Translations under genes and position numbers: made by a program
In this document: one piece after another, positions 5,481 to 7,915 of the stretch
How positions within the stretch are numbered: the stretch's first letter is position 1
Layout: every line of letters starts with the position of its first letter
Notes under the pieces: generated by a model
What the model was told of the DNA's origin: nothing
Database searches by the model: none
The model's input: only the letters and a program-made list of their open reading frames with translations
Assembly: GCA_943326315.2 (NCBI GenBank)
Contig: CALPSU020000114.1
Location: forward strand, 1 to 7,915
DNA from: Chryseobacterium gleum
Lineage (GTDB): Bacteria; Bacteroidota; Bacteroidia; Flavobacteriales_D; Crocinitomicaceae
DNA: 7,915 nt
Reading direction: 5' to 3'

Positions 5481-7109
5481 CTATCCTAAAAACGGATATC
5501 TATAATCTGTAGGTGTAACAAAAGTTTCTTTAATAGTTCGAGCGGAAACCCATCTTAATAAATTCATGGATGCACCTGCCTTATCGTTAGTGCCTGAACC
5601 TCTAGCTCCTCCAAATGGTTGTTGACCTACTACTGCACCGGTTGGTTTATCGTTTATATAAAAATTCCCCGCAGCATTTTCTAATTTTTTGATTGCTAAA
5701 TTAATAGCATAACGATCATTCGAAATAATAGCTCCTGTTAATGCATAATCAGAAGTTTGATCTAATATTTCCATCGTTTCTTCATATTTATCTTCATCAT
5801 AAACATAAACAGTCAAAACTGGTCCAAATATTTCTTCACACATAGTTTTGAATTTGATATTTGTAGTAACTACAACTGTAGGATTAATGAAATACCCAAT
5901 AGATTTATCATATGTACCTCCGACAATAATTTCGGCTTCAGTTTGAGTTTTTACAAAATCAATATAACCAGCAATTTTATCAAAAGCTTTTTCATCTATT
6001 ACAGCATTAATAAAATTAGATGGATCTTCAGTTGAACCTATTTTAAAGGAATTAACTTGTTCTACCAAAATTCTTTTTACTTCTGGCCAAATATTAGATG
6101 GAACATAAGCTCTCGATGCAGCTGAACATTTTTGTCCTTGGTATTCAAAAGCACCTCTTGACATTGCTGTAGCTACTTCAGCAGGAGAAGCAGACTTGTG
6201 GACCATGATGAAATCTTTTCCGCCAGTCTCCCCAACAATTCTTGGGTAACTTCTATATTTTTCTAAATTATTTCCAATTTCTTTCCACAAAGATCTAAAT
6301 ACACCTGTTGAACCAGTAAAATTAAACCCTGCAAAATCTTTATGTTTAAAAATAATATCTCCAGCTGTAGGACCATGCACATTAACCAAATTAATAACAC
6401 CATCTGGTACTCCAGCAGCCTTAAATAATTCCATAATTACTTGAGCGGAATACATTTGAGTTTCAGCAGGTTTCCAAACTACAACATTTCCCATCATTGC
6501 AGGTGCCGCACAAAGATTTCCAGCAATAGCTGTAAAATTAAATGGAGTTAGCGCAAAGACAAAACCTTCTAGCGGCCTATATTCTAACCTATTCCACATT
6601 CCAGGTAATGAATCAGGTTGTTCTTTATAAATTTGAGTTAAATATTGAACATTAAATCTTAAAAAATCTATAAATTCACATGAAGCATCAATTTCTGCCT
6701 GAAAAACATTTTTAGACTGCCCAAGCATAGTTGCTGCATTCATTTTAGATCTAAAAGGTCCAGCTAATAAATCTGCAGCTTTCAAAAAGATAGAAGCTCT
6801 TTGATCCCAAGCCAGATTAGCCCATTGCTCACGAGCATTCATTGCTGCATTAATTGCATCTTCAACATGTTGAGCATTGCCAACATTAGAATACCCTAAT
6901 ATTTTTTTATGATCATGGGGTGGTGATATTTTTTTCTTTTCATCTGTTCGAACCTCTTTTCCTCCAATATACATTGGCACATCTATAGGAGATTGATTAT
7001 ACATTTCTCTATATTTAGAGATTAATTCATCCCTTTCAGGAGAACCAGGTGCATAATTTTTAACTGGTTCATTTATTGCATTTGGAACTTTAAAAATTGC
7101 GTTTGACAT
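5481..7109 (-). CDS. pruA: L-glutamate gamma-semialdehyde dehydrogenase (1-pyrroline-5-carboxylate dehydrogenase)
   Basis: This cytosolic NAD+-dependent aldehyde dehydrogenase oxidises glutamate gamma-semialdehyde (hydrolysed P5C) to glutamate, the second step of proline degradation. The 542-residue stand-alone enzyme resembles the eukaryotic-type P5CDH (about 540-560 residues), not the large bifunctional PutA. Visible ALDH elements: TPFNF (188-192) with oxyanion Asn191; VVWKPAE (210-216); the coenzyme loop FTGSTGVF (264-271); the general base in GETGGKDF (293-300; Glu294); the catalytic Cys328 in YQGQKCSAASR (323-333); the cofactor-ribose Glu in EEIFGP (425-430); and the substrate-anchor stretch QPFGGARGSGTNDKAG (497-512), characteristic of P5CDH. 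The start ATG is preceded by an A8 run and an A/T-rich leader with no Shine-Dalgarno sequence. No proline dehydrogenase gene is in the window. A terminator hairpin follows the stop. Divergent from the small lipoprotein gene. Confidence 0.96.
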   Translation of the reverse strand: MSNAIFKVPNAINEPVKNYAPGSPERDELISKYREMYNQSPIDVPMYIGGKEVRTDEKKKISPPHDHKKILGYSNVGNAQHVEDAINAAMNAREQWANLAWDQRASIFLKAADLLAGPFRSKMNAATMLGQSKNVFQAEIDASCEFIDFLRFNVQYLTQIYKEQPDSLPGMWNRLEYRPLEGFVFALTPFNFTAIAGNLCAAPAMMGNVVVWKPAETQMYSAQVIMELFKAAGVPDGVINLVNVHGPTAGDIIFKHKDFAGFNFTGSTGVFRSLWKEIGNNLEKYRSYPRIVGETGGKDFIMVHKSASPAEVATAMSRGAFEYQGQKCSAASRAYVPSNIWPEVKRILVEQVNSFKIGSTEDPSNFINAVIDEKAFDKIAGYIDFVKTQTEAEIIVGGTYDKSIGYFINPTVVVTTNIKFKTMCEEIFGPVLTVYVYDEDKYEETMEILDQTSDYALTGAIISNDRYAINLAIKKLENAAGNFYINDKPTGAVVGQQPFGGARGSGTNDKAGASMNLLRWVSARTIKETFVTPTDYRYPFLG

Positions 7110-7196
7110 AATAAGATCTTTTTTTTGTAAAAATACTTTATTATTATAAAATTAAGCTCATTAAGAACTAAAAAAAGTAAATCAAATCAACTAAGA

Positions 7197-7213
7197 ATAA
7201 TTTTGTACCTTTG
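7197..7213 (+). promoter_or_regulatory. Extended -7 promoter element of the lipoprotein gene
   Basis: TACCTTTG (7206-7213) matches TAnnTTTG and is preceded by ATAATTTTG; the 17 bases are identical to those before obg (2022-2038). It lies 19 bases before the lipoprotein ATG, leaving an A-rich leader of about 15 nt. No -33 TTTG at the expected spacing is seen. Confidence 0.7.
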
Positions 7214-7232
7214 AATATCAAAAAAATGAAAA

Positions 7233-7430
7233 ATGAAAAAAATAATTCTAGTATCTGTATTAGCATTTTGCTATTTAACATCTTGTAACAAGACATATTA
7301 TTGCACATGCTCAATAGATGGAACTACCCAATTTGAAACTTATACTCTATACAATACAAAAAGAAAAGCAATAGACAATTGTAATAATACAACAAACACA
7401 ACAAGAACTTGTGCTTTAGAAGCCTATTAA
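7233..7430 (+). CDS. Small Cys-rich putative lipoprotein, unknown function
   Basis: A 65-residue protein that I do not recognise as a named family. It has a clear lipoprotein signal peptide: MKK charged start, hydrophobic core at 4-14, and lipobox LTSC (15-18), so Cys18 should be diacylated and the mature chain only 48 residues. The mature part has four more cysteines, a CTC pair (24, 26) plus Cys50 and Cys60, which could form two disulfides in the periplasm. It also has a short Asn/Thr-rich run (49-59). The residues just after Cys18 are Asn-Lys-Thr, without the acidic cluster that marks surface export in several Bacteroidota, so a periplasm-facing position is more likely. A good promoter box lies 19 bp upstream and a long hairpin follows, so it is a monocistronic expressed gene. 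An ATG at 7226 in another frame opens a 20-codon ORF ending at TAA and is not preferred because it encodes no signal peptide. Confidence 0.75.
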   Translation: MKKIILVSVLAFCYLTSCNKTYYCTCSIDGTTQFETYTLYNTKRKAIDNCNNTTNTTRTCALEAY

Positions 7431-7442
7431 AACAATCGTAAA

Positions 7443-7491
7443 TATAAATGAAGAAGGCTTTGAATAAATTTCAAAGCCTTCTTCATTTATA
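7443..7491. terminator. Bidirectional hairpin between lipoprotein gene and icd
   Basis: A perfect 22-bp stem (7443-7464 with 7470-7491) with a 5-base loop lies between two convergent genes, 12 bp after the lipoprotein stop and 11 bp from the icd stop. Position and symmetry fit a shared terminator for both strands. Neither side is followed by a long T tract, so the very long stem with its A/T-rich base must do most of the work. Confidence 0.75.
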
Positions 7492-7502
7492 ATATTTAAA
7501 AA

Positions 7503-7915
7503 TTATTTATTCATTTTAGATTGAATTCCTGCATCTAAAGCATCTAAAAATTCTTCAGTATAAACATAGTGTTCACCATGATTTACTTTGTTTCCATGCA
7601 CACAAACCGCTAAATCCTTAGTCATAATTCCTTTTTCAACAGTTTCTACACAAACTTCTTCAAGTTTTAAACAGAAGTCTATTAAATCTTGATTATTATC
7701 TAATTTACCTCTAAAGGCTAAACCTCTAGTCCATGCAAAAATTGAAGCAATTGGATTAGTTGAAGTTTTTCTTCCAGCTTGATACTCTCTATAATGTCTT
7801 GTAACAGTTCCATGAGCAGCTTCAGCTTCCATAATTTCTCCATCAGGTGTAACTAAAACAGAAGTCATCAATCCTAAAGAACCAAAACCTTGCGCAACAG
7901 TATCAGATTGAACGT
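7503..7915 (-). CDS. icd: NADP-dependent isocitrate dehydrogenase, C-terminal 136 residues (truncated by window edge)
   Basis: The enzyme oxidatively decarboxylates isocitrate to 2-oxoglutarate with NADP+ in the TCA cycle. The frame is open from the right edge to the TAA at 7503-7505. The first full codons read VQSDTVAQGFGSLGLMTSVLV, which continues past any internal start, so the Met/Leu codons near 7866-7871 are internal. Recognisable blocks are QSD (metal-binding Asp equivalent to Asp279 of human IDH1), EAEAAHGTVTRHYREYQAG (NADP-binding His/Arg loop), TSTNPIASIFAWTRGL and KDLAVCVHGNKV. These closely resemble the homodimeric eukaryotic-like (IDH1/IDH2-type) subfamily rather than E. coli-type Icd or the monomeric type. 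The partial codon at the edge (xAC) fits the preceding metal-binding Asp. Complete family members are about 410 residues, so roughly the last third is present. It converges on the lipoprotein gene through a shared hairpin. Confidence 0.93.
   Translation of the reverse strand, partial: VQSDTVAQGFGSLGLMTSVLVTPDGEIMEAEAAHGTVTRHYREYQAGRKTSTNPIASIFAWTRGLAFRGKLDNNQDLIDFCLKLEEVCVETVEKGIMTKDLAVCVHGNKVNHGEHYVYTEEFLDALDAGIQSKMNK

Noticed and set aside
7110..7190. Possible pruA promoter on the minus strand (TTTG about 19 bases before TAATGAGC)
   Set aside because: The upstream TTTG is right, but the -7 position lacks the TTTG part of TAnnTTTG, so the match is too weak to list as a feature.
7226..7288. 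Short 20-codon ORF from ATG 7226, overlapping the lipoprotein start in another frame
   Set aside because: It encodes no signal peptide or motif and arises from the repeated ATGAAAAA context. The ATG at 7233 gives a full lipoprotein signal. A leader-peptide role is possible but unsupported.
7503..7871. Reading the 3' icd segment as a complete 122-residue protein starting at 7871
   Set aside because: The codon at 7871 is TTG inside the conserved GSLG-LMTSVLV block. The frame stays open to the window edge with conserved IDH residues, so this is a truncated icd and not a separate small gene.

Overview
The window is a strongly AT-rich stretch of bacterial chromosome. It looks like a member of the Bacteroidota, probably the Flavobacteriales. 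Three things support this. Several genes are preceded by the TAnnTTTG-type -7 promoter element typical of that phylum. Shine-Dalgarno sequences are essentially absent, and leaders are A/T-rich instead. The proteins have Bacteroidota-style architecture: short-LID adenylate kinase, Obg without a C-terminal extension, and a two-motif acyltransferase with C-terminal membrane segments. I cannot fix the genus. No mobile element, CRISPR array, tRNA or rRNA is visible, and all recognisable genes are housekeeping or conserved accessory genes.

Layout. Bases 1-636 hold the N-terminal half of purK (minus strand, cut by the window edge). It is divergent from hpt (741-1274), which is followed by adk (1308-1880). 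This makes a purine block: de novo AIR carboxylation, base salvage, and AMP/ADP interconversion. A strong hairpin at 1968-1997 ends that unit. A new promoter (2022-2038) and a repeat-containing leader then introduce a tight three-gene operon: obg (2113-3105), a PAP2-family membrane phosphatase (3098-3691) and crcB/fluC (3688-4053), with overlaps of 8 and 4 bp. Convergent to it lies a minus-strand pair: a PlsC-like acyltransferase (4071-5405) downstream of pruA (5481-7109), with a terminator hairpin squeezed between them. Divergent from pruA is a tiny Cys-rich lipoprotein gene (7233-7430). It converges, through a 22-bp perfect hairpin, on the C-terminal end of an NADP-isocitrate dehydrogenase gene (7503-7915, cut by the edge).

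Functionally the window covers purine nucleotide metabolism, ribosome-associated GTPase control, envelope lipid handling (PAP2 and acyltransferase), fluoride export, proline catabolism into glutamate and a TCA-cycle step. I do not see a previously undescribed multi-gene system. The items most worth a second look are regulatory or structural. They are a possibly leaderless purK mRNA, competing hairpins in the obg leader, a G7 tract inside the PAP2 gene, a terminator abutting the acyltransferase start codon, a palindrome that may be a dispersed repeat, and an orphan Cys-rich lipoprotein. No gene-free stretch exceeds 300 bases.
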